Positions 1 to 6,650 of a stretch of DNA of 17,538 nt are shown piece by piece (positions within the stretch are counted from its first letter, which is position 1; each line of letters begins with the position of its first letter). The notes beneath the pieces were generated by a model. That model had not been told where the DNA came from. It was given only the letters and a program-made list of their open reading frames with translations, and made no database searches. The DNA comes from Bacillota bacterium. Its GTDB lineage: Bacteria > Bacillota_E > Sulfobacillia > Sulfobacillales > JAIMBI01. The stretch spans positions 1 to 17,538 of the forward strand of contig JAKARZ010000039.1 of NCBI GenBank assembly GCA_021828405.1, given 5' to 3'. The position numbers were made by a program, and so were the translations under genes.

Positions 1-122
1 TCTGCCGACGGGGCTCGTGCGTCAACCACTTCCAGGACCGCGCCCAGGTAAGGCTTCAGACGCTTCAGGGTGGACGCCGCATGCCCCATGTGGCCGGCTC
101 GCCAGTCGGATGTGCCTCCCAT
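1..122 (-). CDS. rbgA: Ribosome biogenesis GTPase RbgA (YlqF), 5' part only
   Basis: This is the first 40 codons of a gene that leaves the window at base 1. The ATG (122-120) shares its A with the TGA of lepB, a TGATG junction typical of translational coupling, and no separate SD is visible. The translated start contains W-R-A-G-H-M near residues 7-12 and then L-E-V-V-D-A-R-A-P near residues 31-39. These match the N-terminus of RbgA/YlqF, whose family opens with W-F-P-G-H-M and carries V-x-x-V-D-A-R-x-P just before its circularly permuted GTPase motifs. RbgA is known to act late in assembly of the 50S subunit in Firmicutes. The position after rplS-lepB is also the usual one for rbgA. The GTPase motifs lie outside the window, so the call rests on the N-terminal motif and on synteny. 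Confidence 0.85.
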   Translation of the reverse strand, partial: MGGTSDWRAGHMGHAASTLKRLKPYLGAVLEVVDARAPSA

Positions 123-634
123 CACAGGCCGCCTATATCTCTAAAGGGCCACCAAATAAAAAAGGCATCGCCGCGCACGCTGGACTCGCTCAGCAACCCG
201 AAGTAGCGGCTGTCATAGCTGTTCGGCCGATTGTCTCCCAGAACAAACAGATGGCCTTTGGTAACGTAGACCGGGCCATAGTTGTAGTTGTAATTTAGCT
301 TGATGAAAGGCTCTTTATACAAGCGGCCGTTTATGTACACCTGCCCGCCGACGATCTTTACTGTGTCACCAGGCATGCCAATCACTCGCTTGATCCAGTC
401 CTCCGATTTCACCACTGGAGACTGAAAAACAATCACTTCTCCGGTATGGGGTCCTTCGATTTTGTAGAGTAGCTTATCGACCAGCACACGATCGTTATTA
501 TGCAGTGTTGGCATCATGGAGTATCCCGACACCTGAAACGACTCCAGAGCAAAGGTTCGAATCAAGAACGCAAGCACGAGGGCTAGTACCAGCGTCTGCA
601 CCACATCGAGCCATACCGGCCGGGGGCGCCTCAT
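122..634 (-). CDS. lepB: Signal peptidase I
   Basis: Type I signal peptidase of 170 residues, which cleaves signal peptides from exported proteins on the outer face of the membrane. One N-terminal membrane anchor spans about residues 11-29. The catalytic serine is S39 in S-G-Y-S-M-M-P-T, and the general-base lysine is K82 in W-I-K-R-V-I-G-M-P-G-D. The later box G-D-N-R-P-N-S-Y-D-S-R is also present. The short length with no large inserted domain is typical of Gram-positive enzymes. The ATG at 634 was chosen because GGGGGA lies six bases upstream; a GTG at 658 in the same frame has no visible SD. The gene follows rplS after 40 bases and overlaps rbgA by one base. Placement beside SRP genes fits a role in secretion. 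Confidence 0.94.
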   Translation of the reverse strand: MRRPRPVWLDVVQTLVLALVLAFLIRTFALESFQVSGYSMMPTLHNNDRVLVDKLLYKIEGPHTGEVIVFQSPVVKSEDWIKRVIGMPGDTVKIVGGQVYINGRLYKEPFIKLNYNYNYGPVYVTKGHLFVLGDNRPNSYDSRYFGLLSESSVRGDAFFIWWPFRDIGGL

Positions 635-674
635 CGGACGTCCCCCAGTCCGGCACACCGAGGGGCGCGCCCCG

Positions 675-1061
675 TCACCGCCGTTCCTTGATTCGTGCAG
701 CCTTGCCCCGCAAGCCGCGCAAGTAGTACAGCTTGGCGCGGCGCACCTTTCCGCGCCGGGTTACTTCGATGCGCTCGATGCGCGGCGAGTGCACGAGAAA
801 GGTACGCTCCACCCCCACGCCGTACGACACGCGCCGTACCGTCATGGTTTCTCGGGAACCGCCCGACCGGCGGGCAATGACCACACCCTCAAACATCTGC
901 ACGCGCTCCCGCGTACCCTCACGAATCTTCAGGTGCACCCGCACCGTGTCCCCCGGGCGGAAAACCGGTATGTCCGTGCGCAACTGCTCTTCCTCAATGA
1001 GGCGAATCAAATCCAAATCCGTTGCCTCCTTCTGAGCCGCCGCCAGTATAGCACGCGCCAT
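675..1061 (-). CDS. rplS: 50S ribosomal protein L19
   Basis: Protein of 128 residues matching bL19, a component of the large subunit at the interface with 30S. Recognisable family segments are F-R-P-G-D-T-V-R-V near residue 34, [11 protein letters not shown] near 52, the [13 protein letters not shown] segment near 81-93, and the basic C-terminus with [10 protein letters not shown]. The last match the usual L19 ending, which is followed here by a short basic tail. It is slightly longer than the common 115-120 residues because of extra residues at the N-terminus. It begins nine bases after trmD, with GGAG-like bases just before the ATG, so it is co-transcribed in the usual trmD-rplS order. Confidence 0.96.
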   Translation of the reverse strand: MARAILAAAQKEATDLDLIRLIEEEQLRTDIPVFRPGDTVRVHLKIREGTRERVQMFEGVVIARRSGGSRETMTVRRVSYGVGVERTFLVHSPRIERIEVTRRGKVRRAKLYYLRGLRGKAARIKERR

Positions 1062-1070
1062 CGCAACGCC

Positions 1071-1757
1071 CTAGCGCTCCCCGGCGTCCGGCGCGCGCCG
1101 CGCGGCGGCCCGCACCCCTTCTGTCAGCCGCCACGCCCGAATTTTCTCATGGTGGCCCGATCGCAGCACCTCGGGGACCGTGAGACCGCGGTACGTCAAG
1201 GGGCGCGTATATTGCGGGCCCTCGAGTGTCCCGTCCGCGCCGCTGAAGGAATCCTGCGCCGCTCCGTCCGACGCGCCCAAGACGCCCGGCAGCAGGCGCA
1301 CCACCCCATCCGCGATCACCATGGCCGGAAGTTCACCGCCCGTGAGCACATAGTCGCCGATGGATACTTCCTCGGCGTTGAGCAGCGGCACAACGCGCTG
1401 GTCGATGCCTTCGTAGTGCCCCGCCACCAGCACCAGGTACGGGAGCTTCGCCCACGCCTGGAGCTGCCGCTGGGTCACCGCCCGCCCTTGCGCCGACGTC
1501 ACAAGGACGGTGCCATCCGCCGGCACGCGCGCGCCCGCCCACTCCACCGCCCGCACGATGGGCTCGGGGCGCATCACCATGCCGGGCCCGCCCCCGTAGG
1601 GATAATCGTCCGTGAGATGGTGCTCCCCGACGCCAAACGGCCGCAACGGCACCACATTCACGGACACCAGCCCCTGGGCCACCGCCCGTCCCATGATGCT
1701 GACGCCCAAGGGCCCTCGAACCATCTCGGGAAACAGCGTCACGATGTCAATGTGCAC
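1071..1757 (-). CDS. trmD: tRNA (guanine-N1)-methyltransferase (m1G37)
   Basis: Enzyme of 228 residues that methylates G37 of tRNAs using S-adenosylmethionine, which prevents +1 frameshifting. The N-terminal I-D-I-V-T-L-F-P-E-M is diagnostic. D-Y-P-Y-G-G-G-P-G-M lies at about 51-60. The SAM-binding trefoil-knot segments are A-G-H-Y-E-G-I-D-Q-R at about 112-121 and I-G-D-Y-V-L-T-G-G-E at about 133-142. D169 in Q-D-S-F is in the place of the family's catalytic aspartate. The open frame continues upstream to 2009, but that extension only overlaps rimM. The GTG at 1757 starts exactly at the family N-terminus and has GGAGTGGG about ten bases before it. The gene overlaps the end of rimM by 11 bases, indicating coupled translation. 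Confidence 0.95.
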   Translation of the reverse strand: MHIDIVTLFPEMVRGPLGVSIMGRAVAQGLVSVNVVPLRPFGVGEHHLTDDYPYGGGPGMVMRPEPIVRAVEWAGARVPADGTVLVTSAQGRAVTQRQLQAWAKLPYLVLVAGHYEGIDQRVVPLLNAEEVSIGDYVLTGGELPAMVIADGVVRLLPGVLGASDGAAQDSFSGADGTLEGPQYTRPLTYRGLTVPEVLRSGHHEKIRAWRLTEGVRAAARRAPDAGER

Positions 1758-2265
1758 GCAACACCCACTCCGGCACCCTGCGCAACGCCACGCGCCCGGC
1801 CGCCACATCCACATCCACCCACGCCCGCACCAGCGGCACCAGCGCTCGCCCGCTCGGTCCCTCGACTTCCAAGATGTCGCTGGCGCCACGGACCACGGCG
1901 GTGGCGACGCCCACCCAAGAGCCCTCGGCATCGAACACGGACAGGCCCACCAGGTCATGCCAATAGTACTCATCGGGAGGCAGCGCGGGCAATTCGTCGG
2001 CGGCGACAAACACGTCCGTGCCCACCAGCCGCTCCGCCGCCATCCGATCCGTCACCCCGGCAACCAGGATCACGGGCTGGCCGTGAGCCGCCCGGCTGCC
2101 GCGCACCGCTCGTGCCTCCCCGTTCAGCCACACGCGCTGCAGACGTTCACGCCACTCGTCCACATGATCGCTGGCGGGGCGCACCTTCAGTCCGCCGTCC
2201 AGGCCATGCGCCCCCACGATCCGCCCAATCCGCACGGGCCCCGCGCCGCGTGTCGCCCCCTCCAT
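1747..2265 (-). CDS. rimM: 16S rRNA processing protein RimM
   Basis: Protein of 172 residues with the RimM two-domain layout. The N-terminal beta-barrel domain has I-G-R-I-V-G-A-H-G-L-D-G at about 13-24, and the PRC-barrel domain begins at about 99-108 with E-Y-Y-W-H-D-L-V-G-L. The family is known to bind S19 and to help mature the 30S head. The ATG is only one base after the rpsP stop codon (TAG-C-ATG) and has no independent SD, so translation is probably coupled to rpsP. The KH-domain RNA-binding gene (khpA/ylqC) that usually lies between rpsP and rimM in Firmicutes is missing. The 3' end overlaps trmD by 11 bases. Confidence 0.93.
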   Translation of the reverse strand: MEGATRGAGPVRIGRIVGAHGLDGGLKVRPASDHVDEWRERLQRVWLNGEARAVRGSRAAHGQPVILVAGVTDRMAAERLVGTDVFVAADELPALPPDEYYWHDLVGLSVFDAEGSWVGVATAVVRGASDILEVEGPSGRALVPLVRAWVDVDVAAGRVALRRVPEWVLRAH

Positions 2266-2266
2266 G

Positions 2267-2557
2267 CTACGGAGTGGCCACCGGCTTCTGCCGCTGCTCG
2301 TGGAACGCCTGGAGAATACCCGCCCCTCTCAGCAGGCTGGCCACGGTGTTAGTGGGCTCCGCACCCTGTGAGAGCCAGTACAGCGCCCGCTCTCGGTCAA
2401 TCTTCACGACCGACTCGGCCGGCTTCGGGTCATAGTATCCGATCTCCTCGATGAATCGCCCATCGCGCGGAGAGCGCGCGTCCGCCGCCACCACTCGATA
2501 GAAGGGGGCCTTCTTGGCGCCCATCCGCCGAAGACGCAACTTCACCACAAGCGTCAC
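2267..2557 (-). CDS. rpsP: 30S ribosomal protein S16
   Basis: Protein of 96 residues matching bS16, a 30S assembly protein. The clear family segment is [18 protein letters not shown] near the N-terminus. It is followed by [19 protein letters not shown], and by the region where conserved [16 protein letters not shown] appears. The start is a GTG at 2557 with a GAGAAAG stretch just upstream. A second GTG a few codons inside (giving V-V-K-L-R-L) would match typical S16 N-termini equally well, so the exact start is uncertain by a few residues. It lies 41 bases after ffh and one base before rimM. Confidence 0.96.
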   Translation of the reverse strand: MTLVVKLRLRRMGAKKAPFYRVVAADARSPRDGRFIEEIGYYDPKPAESVVKIDRERALYWLSQGAEPTNTVASLLRGAGILQAFHEQRQKPVATP

Positions 2558-2598
2558 TCACTTTCTCTGGGTCATGTGCTCGCCAGGGCTGCCCGGCA

Positions 2599-3936
2599 TC
2601 ACCGGCCCGGCATTGGGGGCAAGCTCGAGGGCCACCGTCCACGCTTGCCCTGGTTCTTGGCCTGGCGCATCATCTTTCGCATCATCTCGTGCTGCTGCAG
2701 CAGACGGTTGACATCCTGGACGGAGGTCCCACTGCCCCGCGCGATGCGGCGCCGGCGACTGCCGTCAATGATCTGGGGCCGCCGTCGCTCTCGGGACGTC
2801 ATCGACGACAGCATGGCCTCGACGCGCACCAAGCTGTGATCGTCAACCTCAGGCATGTCCTTCGTCCGCTGGCGCAGGCCGGGAATCATGTCGACCAATT
2901 GTGACAAAGGCCCCATCTTCTTCACTTGGTGGAGCATGGCCCGGAAGTCATCCAAGTTAAAGTCGGATCGGGACAGGCGCTCAGCCAGTGCCGCGGTCGC
3001 CTCCTGATCCACCGACGCCTCGGCCCGCTCAATGAGGCCCAGCACATCCCCCATCCCCAGGATGCGGCCCGCCATGCGCTCGGCCTGAAACGTCTCCAGG
3101 CCGTCAAGCTTCTCGCTGACGCCCACCCACCTGATCGGCAGACCCGTCGTCTGGCGCATGGACAGGGCGGCCCCGCCGCGTGCGTCGCCGTCCATCTTGG
3201 TGAGCACAATGCCCGTCAGCGGCAGCCGGTCGCGAAACGCGCTGGCGACATTCACCGCGTCTTGGCCTGTCATGGCGTCCACGACCAGCAGTGTTTCGTG
3301 CGCCGGCAGCATCCCCTGCATGGCGACCAGCTCGTTCATCAGAGCCGCATCCACGTGCAACCGCCCCGCGGTGTCGACAATGGCCACGTCGGCGGCCACC
3401 CGCCGGCTCTCCGCCTCCACGCGGCGCATCAGCTCGGGAGGCGGCACCGACACATCATGCAACACCGGCACGCGAATCTGCGCTGCCAAGCGCTCCAGCT
3501 GGTCCACGGCCGCCGGGCGGTAGATGTCGGCCGCCACCAAGAGCGGGTGGCGCCCCCGCTGAACCAGCACTCGTGCCAGCTTCGCGGCGGCGGTCGTCTT
3601 GCCCGCGCCCTGGAGCCCCACCAGATAGAAGACGGTGGGCGGCCGAGAGGCCATCTGGAGCGGCGCCGGCTCGGGCCCCAAAAGCGCCACCAACTCGTCG
3701 CGCACCACGCGGACCACGGCTTGGGCCGGGGTCAAGCTGGCCAGCACGCTCTCGCCCACCGCTCGCTCCTCAACGGCGGCAATGAAGCTTTTGACGACGC
3801 GAAAGTTGACGTCCGCCTCCAAGAGCGCCAGGCGAACATCCCGGAGCGCCGCCTGCACGTCGGCGGCCGTCAGCTTGCCCTTCTTGCGCAGCGGAGCCAG
3901 GGCCCGGTTGAGTTTATCCGTCAGTGACTCAAACAT
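2599..3936 (-). CDS. ffh: Signal recognition particle protein Ffh (SRP54)
   Basis: GTPase of 445 residues that binds signal sequences and 4.5S/6S RNA and delivers nascent chains to FtsY. The N domain covers about residues 1-90. The G domain carries G-L-Q-G-A-G-K-T-T (107-115), D-I-Y-R-P-A-A (137-143), D-T-A-G-R (188-192) and T-K-M-D-G-D-A-R-G-G (246-255). The M domain from about 330 includes M-G-P-L-S-Q-L (341-347) and the RNA-binding region S-R-R-R-R-I-A-R-G-S-G-T (393-404), followed by a methionine-rich helix. Length is normal. The ATG overlaps the ylxM stop by eight bases, and GGGAGAG lies upstream of it. The receptor gene ftsY is about 3.8 kb upstream, separated by a glycosyltransferase gene and an intron remnant. 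Confidence 0.97.
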   Translation of the reverse strand: MFESLTDKLNRALAPLRKKGKLTAADVQAALRDVRLALLEADVNFRVVKSFIAAVEERAVGESVLASLTPAQAVVRVVRDELVALLGPEPAPLQMASRPPTVFYLVGLQGAGKTTAAAKLARVLVQRGRHPLLVAADIYRPAAVDQLERLAAQIRVPVLHDVSVPPPELMRRVEAESRRVAADVAIVDTAGRLHVDAALMNELVAMQGMLPAHETLLVVDAMTGQDAVNVASAFRDRLPLTGIVLTKMDGDARGGAALSMRQTTGLPIRWVGVSEKLDGLETFQAERMAGRILGMGDVLGLIERAEASVDQEATAALAERLSRSDFNLDDFRAMLHQVKKMGPLSQLVDMIPGLRQRTKDMPEVDDHSLVRVEAMLSSMTSRERRRPQIIDGSRRRRIARGSGTSVQDVNRLLQQHEMMRKMMRQAKNQGKRGRWPSSLPPMPGR

Positions 3937-4282
3937 CGTGCAACTCTCCCACCACCGACCGGCCGTCGCCGTAGCCCTCTTCCGCCATCCACCGGGTGTA
4001 TAGGCTCCCCAGGCCGCGCGCCGCCGGGCTCTCCGGAAGAGCCGCCTGCAGTCGGGCCCACTCTCCGAAGTGGGCGGCCCGCCGGTCTTCGGCCGCCACC
4101 AGCCCCAAGCGGGCCTCCCAGGCTGAAAGGCGCTCCTGAGCCCGTTTTAGCAGCTCGGCCACCGCCGTCCGCGTCACGCCCACCGCCGCGGCCACCTCGG
4201 CCAAGGACCAGTCTTGGTCGTAAACCAATCTCCACACCTCGCGTTGGCGGGCCGTCAGCAATGGCCCGTACGCCTCGGCCAT
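3929..4282 (-). CDS. ylxM: YlxM-like SRP-associated HTH protein
   Basis: Protein of 117 residues with a sigma-70 region 4-like helix-turn-helix: Y-G-P-L-L-T-A-R-Q-R-E-V near residues 5-16, then W-S-L-A-E-V-A-A-A-V-G-V-T-R-T-A-V at about 25-41. Family members are encoded directly before ffh, as here, and YlxM has been reported to act with the SRP in streptococci. Its stop overlaps the ffh start by eight bases. The start is uncertain. A strong SD (GAGGAGGG, about 4319-4326) is roughly 37 bases upstream of the ATG used here, and no ATG, GTG or TTG lies at normal spacing from it in this frame. The codons between encode a plausible extension (W-D-P-L-Y-A-A-R). The C-terminal half is less conserved. 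Confidence 0.85.
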   Translation of the reverse strand: MAEAYGPLLTARQREVWRLVYDQDWSLAEVAAAVGVTRTAVAELLKRAQERLSAWEARLGLVAAEDRRAAHFGEWARLQAALPESPAARGLGSLYTRWMAEEGYGDGRSVVGELHDV

Positions 4283-4366
4283 TCTGGCCGCGTAGAGCGG
4301 ATCCCAGCGCGTGACGGACCCTCCTCACGAACATGTGGTCATGGGTAACCGTTAACACCACGCCCG

Positions 4367-4395
4367 ATACTAGGCGGCGCCGCCGGTCCTGTCAA
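4367..4395 (-). promoter_or_regulatory. SigA-type promoter before ylxM-ffh
   Basis: On the minus strand TTGACA (4395-4390) is followed after exactly 17 bases by TAGTAT (4372-4367). The -35 is perfect and the -10 matches four of six consensus bases. It sits in the 126-base gap between the glycosyltransferase stop and ylxM, so the SRP/ribosomal genes probably have their own transcription start in addition to any readthrough from the riboswitch-controlled promoter upstream. Confidence 0.7.
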
Positions 4396-4408
4396 GGGCA
4401 CGTTTGCG

Positions 4409-5578
4409 CTAGGAGGGTGTCGAGGCCAGGCAGGGAACGGCCACCACTTCCTGGTATAGGTCGGCCAGTGCGCGCGCCATCTGCTGACGCGTGTAGCGCT
4501 GGGAGACATGGGCGATCCCAGCCGACCCCAGGATGCGCGCCGACGCCACATCCTGCTGCAACTCCAAGGCAGCATCCAAAAGCGCCGGAGTGTCATCGGG
4601 GGAACCGAGCCACCCGGTCTCGCCCGGCACGACGACGGACGCCTGACCCGGCACGGCCGTGGCTACCACCGGCGTGCCCGACGCCATCGACTCCAAAGCT
4701 GCCATGCCCAGGCTCGCGTGCCGCGCCGGGAGGATGGTGACGGCCGCGGCCGCGTAGTACCGGGCGAGCTCCCGGTGGCTCAGTGTGCCAAGGAACCGAA
4801 CCCCGCACTGCTGCCACGCCTCGCCCTCGCCGTCCGGGGCATGCATCCCGGCCACCAGTAGAACAGCGCCCGCCGGCAGGGTGCCCGCCCGGTGCCGCTC
4901 CCTCCAATCGCTCAGTAGTGCCCCAACTCCGTCGTCCGCCTGACCCACAACGGTCAGAAGCCCTCGCTGCGCCTGCCCCAGCGATTTCAGCACCGGCCCC
5001 GCCTCCCGCTGAAAGAAGGTGCTGACCTCAACCCCCGGATTGATGACCCGCACCCGGGCCTGTGGGGCCAACTCCAGGACACGATCCGCAAATGCGGGAT
5101 ACGGCACCACCACCCAGTCGGCCTCGCGAAGCTGACTCACGATCGCGTCGGCCGTCGGGGCGTCCTCGTGGGCGGGATCGGGCATGGCCCACGGTGAGTG
5201 CACCCAGGGCACCCCCAGAGCCCCCCGCAAATGCGAGGCCACCGCCCCCGACATCCAGTGGTGGCTGTGCATCAGCTGGTACTTGCGCCGCTGGCTCCGG
5301 ATCCACTCCAGCGCCTCGCGCCCCCAGGCGGCCGCCGCATCCGCCATCGCGACCTCCGGGCTGGCGGCATGGAGCCGCACGACGCGCGCGAGGTAACCCA
5401 GTGCCGATCGCTCGTCCGTGCCCCCCCCGCCGGCGGTCATCACATCGATTCCGAAGCCTTCGCTCTGCACCGCACGTACCGCTTCACGCACCAGCACCTG
5501 GCGCCCGCCCACGATCCCGCCGGAAAACGGCCTCAAAGGGTCCGCCAATATCGACAGGTGCAATAATCGCCGCTCCAA
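4409..5578 (-). CDS. GT-B fold (GT4-like) glycosyltransferase, probable riboswitch-controlled gene
   Basis: Protein of 389 residues resembling family GT4 glycosyltransferases. The N-terminal Rossmann half includes the glycine-rich F-S-G-G-I-V-G-G-R (18-26), H-S-H-H-W-M-S-G (104-111) and a V-H-S-P-W segment (126-130). The C-terminal half has the donor-site block A-A-L-E-S-M-A-S-G-T-P-V-V-A-T (293-307). Two features usual in GT4 are absent. The first Glu of the E-x7-E motif is Ala (A288, partner E296), and the G-R-L-x-x-x-K-G phosphate-binding segment reads V-G-Q-A-D-D-G (211-217). The sugar donor and acceptor cannot be read from sequence; an envelope role is inferred. The TTG start at 5578 was chosen because GGAGGT lies seven bases upstream. 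An in-frame ATG at 5680 falls inside the upstream terminator hairpin and is excluded. This gene is not part of the canonical ftsY-ylxM-ffh cluster. Confidence 0.8.
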   Translation of the reverse strand: MERRLLHLSILADPLRPFSGGIVGGRQVLVREAVRAVQSEGFGIDVMTAGGGGTDERSALGYLARVVRLHAASPEVAMADAAAAWGREALEWIRSQRRKYQLMHSHHWMSGAVASHLRGALGVPWVHSPWAMPDPAHEDAPTADAIVSQLREADWVVVPYPAFADRVLELAPQARVRVINPGVEVSTFFQREAGPVLKSLGQAQRGLLTVVGQADDGVGALLSDWRERHRAGTLPAGAVLLVAGMHAPDGEGEAWQQCGVRFLGTLSHRELARYYAAAAVTILPARHASLGMAALESMASGTPVVATAVPGQASVVVPGETGWLGSPDDTPALLDAALELQQDVASARILGSAGIAHVSQRYTRQQMARALADLYQEVVAVPCLASTPS

Positions 5579-5632
5579 CCGGTCCACCTCCGTTCCTCCA
5601 GGGCCCTGTACTCCCGCACCACACCGGGGGAT

Positions 5633-5676
5633 AAAAAAACCGTTCCCCATTGCCATCAGGACAAACCGGGGGACGG
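5633..5676 (-). terminator. Intrinsic terminator in the glycosyltransferase leader (riboswitch expression platform)
   Basis: CCGTCCCC (5676-5669) can pair with GGGGAACGG (5648-5640), with one bulged A. An inner stem TTG/CC with GG/CAA extends the hairpin, and seven T residues (5639-5633) follow at once. The 5' arm can instead pair as GTCCCC (5674-5669) with GGGGAC (5700-5695), which is a mutually exclusive antiterminator. The terminator lies between the aptamer and the glycosyltransferase SD, as expected of a transcriptional switch. Confidence 0.88.
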
Positions 5677-5699
5677 ACATAAAAACGACCTCGAGTCCC

Positions 5700-5812
5700 C
5701 CTTGCCGACGAAGTTAGCTGACGGATTCGGGCTGGGCGCCCTACGGCCGAAGCCGATTCACCCCAAAATTCGGTTCCTCCGCTCCCCGATCCCGGGGATT
5801 TGGCATTCAAGG
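5700..5812 (-). promoter_or_regulatory. Cyclic-di-AMP riboswitch aptamer (ydaO/yuaA class)
   Basis: Read on the minus strand, the leader has the conserved blocks of the ydaO/yuaA RNA in order: GGAACCGA (5777-5770), GGGGTGAATC (5764-5755), a variable GGC-TTCG-GCC hairpin (5754-5745), TAGGGC (5743-5738) and CCGTCAGCTAACTTCG (5724-5709). A closing P1 can form between CCTTG (5812-5808) and CAAGG (5704-5700). The P1 3' strand touches the antiterminator segment that starts at 5700. The class is known to bind c-di-AMP and, in characterised cases, to switch expression off by termination. That polarity here is inferred from the geometry: ligand stabilises P1, the antiterminator is disfavoured, and the terminator forms. 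The aptamer starts a few bases after the predicted transcription start. Confidence 0.92.
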
Positions 5813-5820
5813 CTACCACC

Positions 5821-5849
5821 ATTATAAGAACCCCTGCGGCTTCCGTCAA
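5821..5849 (-). promoter_or_regulatory. Strong SigA-type promoter of the riboswitch leader
   Basis: On the minus strand TTGACG (5849-5844) and a perfect TATAAT (5826-5821) are separated by exactly 17 bases. Predicted initiation near 5814 places the start immediately before the c-di-AMP aptamer and about 235 bases before the glycosyltransferase TTG. This coincidence of promoter, aptamer and terminator supports all three calls. Confidence 0.9.
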
Positions 5850-6104
5850 TGGCACCCGCCAAGGTGGCCACGGGAGGTCGCCAGCACGGCCGCCACCCGC
5901 GGTGCGGCCTCCTCCGCCCCGGCGCTGGGCGCATTTTTCCCTCCGGGCTGTGGCGGCGCCGAGCCCTCGCTTGCCGGCGGGAGTGCTCAGAGGCTTTGGG
6001 ACCTCCAGCGGCGCGGCGGACCGGCCCAGCCGCCATGGGCAGGCTCGGCCCGCATCCCTCCCGGGCGGCTCCCGCTGCGCCCTGAGGCTGGCTGAACAGA
6101 GTTG
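5850..6104 (+). other. Gene-free GC-rich stretch upstream of the recognisable intron
   Basis: No protein or RNA gene is recognised here. The segment lies between the leader promoter on the minus strand and the first part of the group II intron that I can place. A GTGCG at 5902 could be the real 5' boundary of the intron, in which case most of this stretch is intron domain I. Open frames crossing it on both strands show no family features and are probably G+C artefacts. Confidence 0.4.
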
Positions 6105-6650
6105 GTGCGATTCCCACCGCCGAAGGGGTAGCCGCCCACGGCGAAGCGCGTCTGGCGGGGCCGTCCGTGCGGGCGGCCGCGAAGCCTAGACCGCGCGACG
6201 ACCAGGCCGCAACCGAAAGGGGAAGCGATGGACCCTCGTAAACGCGTTGACCGAGGGCCGACGGGCTCGAGAACCCCGAAGGCCACTACAAGCGTCCGTT
6301 ACCGGCGAGGCGGCAGTGACCTCGGCGGGGTCGTCCCCCGTCAGGGATTTCCGAGGGTCATAGAGCGCGGCAGGGCGGAAAGCGGGGCCGTCGGCACAGG
6401 GGAGACCTCCCGGCGTCGCGCCAGCGTATGGCGGTAGGCCGAAGGGTCCCCAATGCGGCGGGAGGAGTCGGAGGACGGCATCGGACGCGGAGCGCGGGAA
6501 AGCCGCGTACCGGGGGAAGGCCGTCCACGGTTTCAGCGGACTCATGGCGGCGGGTCTCTTACAATAGAGGAGGAGAACGACCCGGACACGGGATCAGAAC
6601 GCAGCGCCCATCGGGCGCAGGGGGCGCCGCACGAGCGGTTCACCGCCTGA

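Noticed and set aside
789..2435. Long plus-strand open frame (about 548 codons) over rplS, trmD, rimM and rpsP
   Set aside because: It is antisense to four well-identified genes, rich in Arg, Pro and His as expected of G+C-driven shadow frames, and has no family motif.
5579..5680. N-terminal extension of the glycosyltransferase to an ATG at 5680
   Set aside because: The extension overlaps the terminator hairpin and T tract, has no SD, and is not protein-like, while TTG 5578 has GGAGGT at seven bases.
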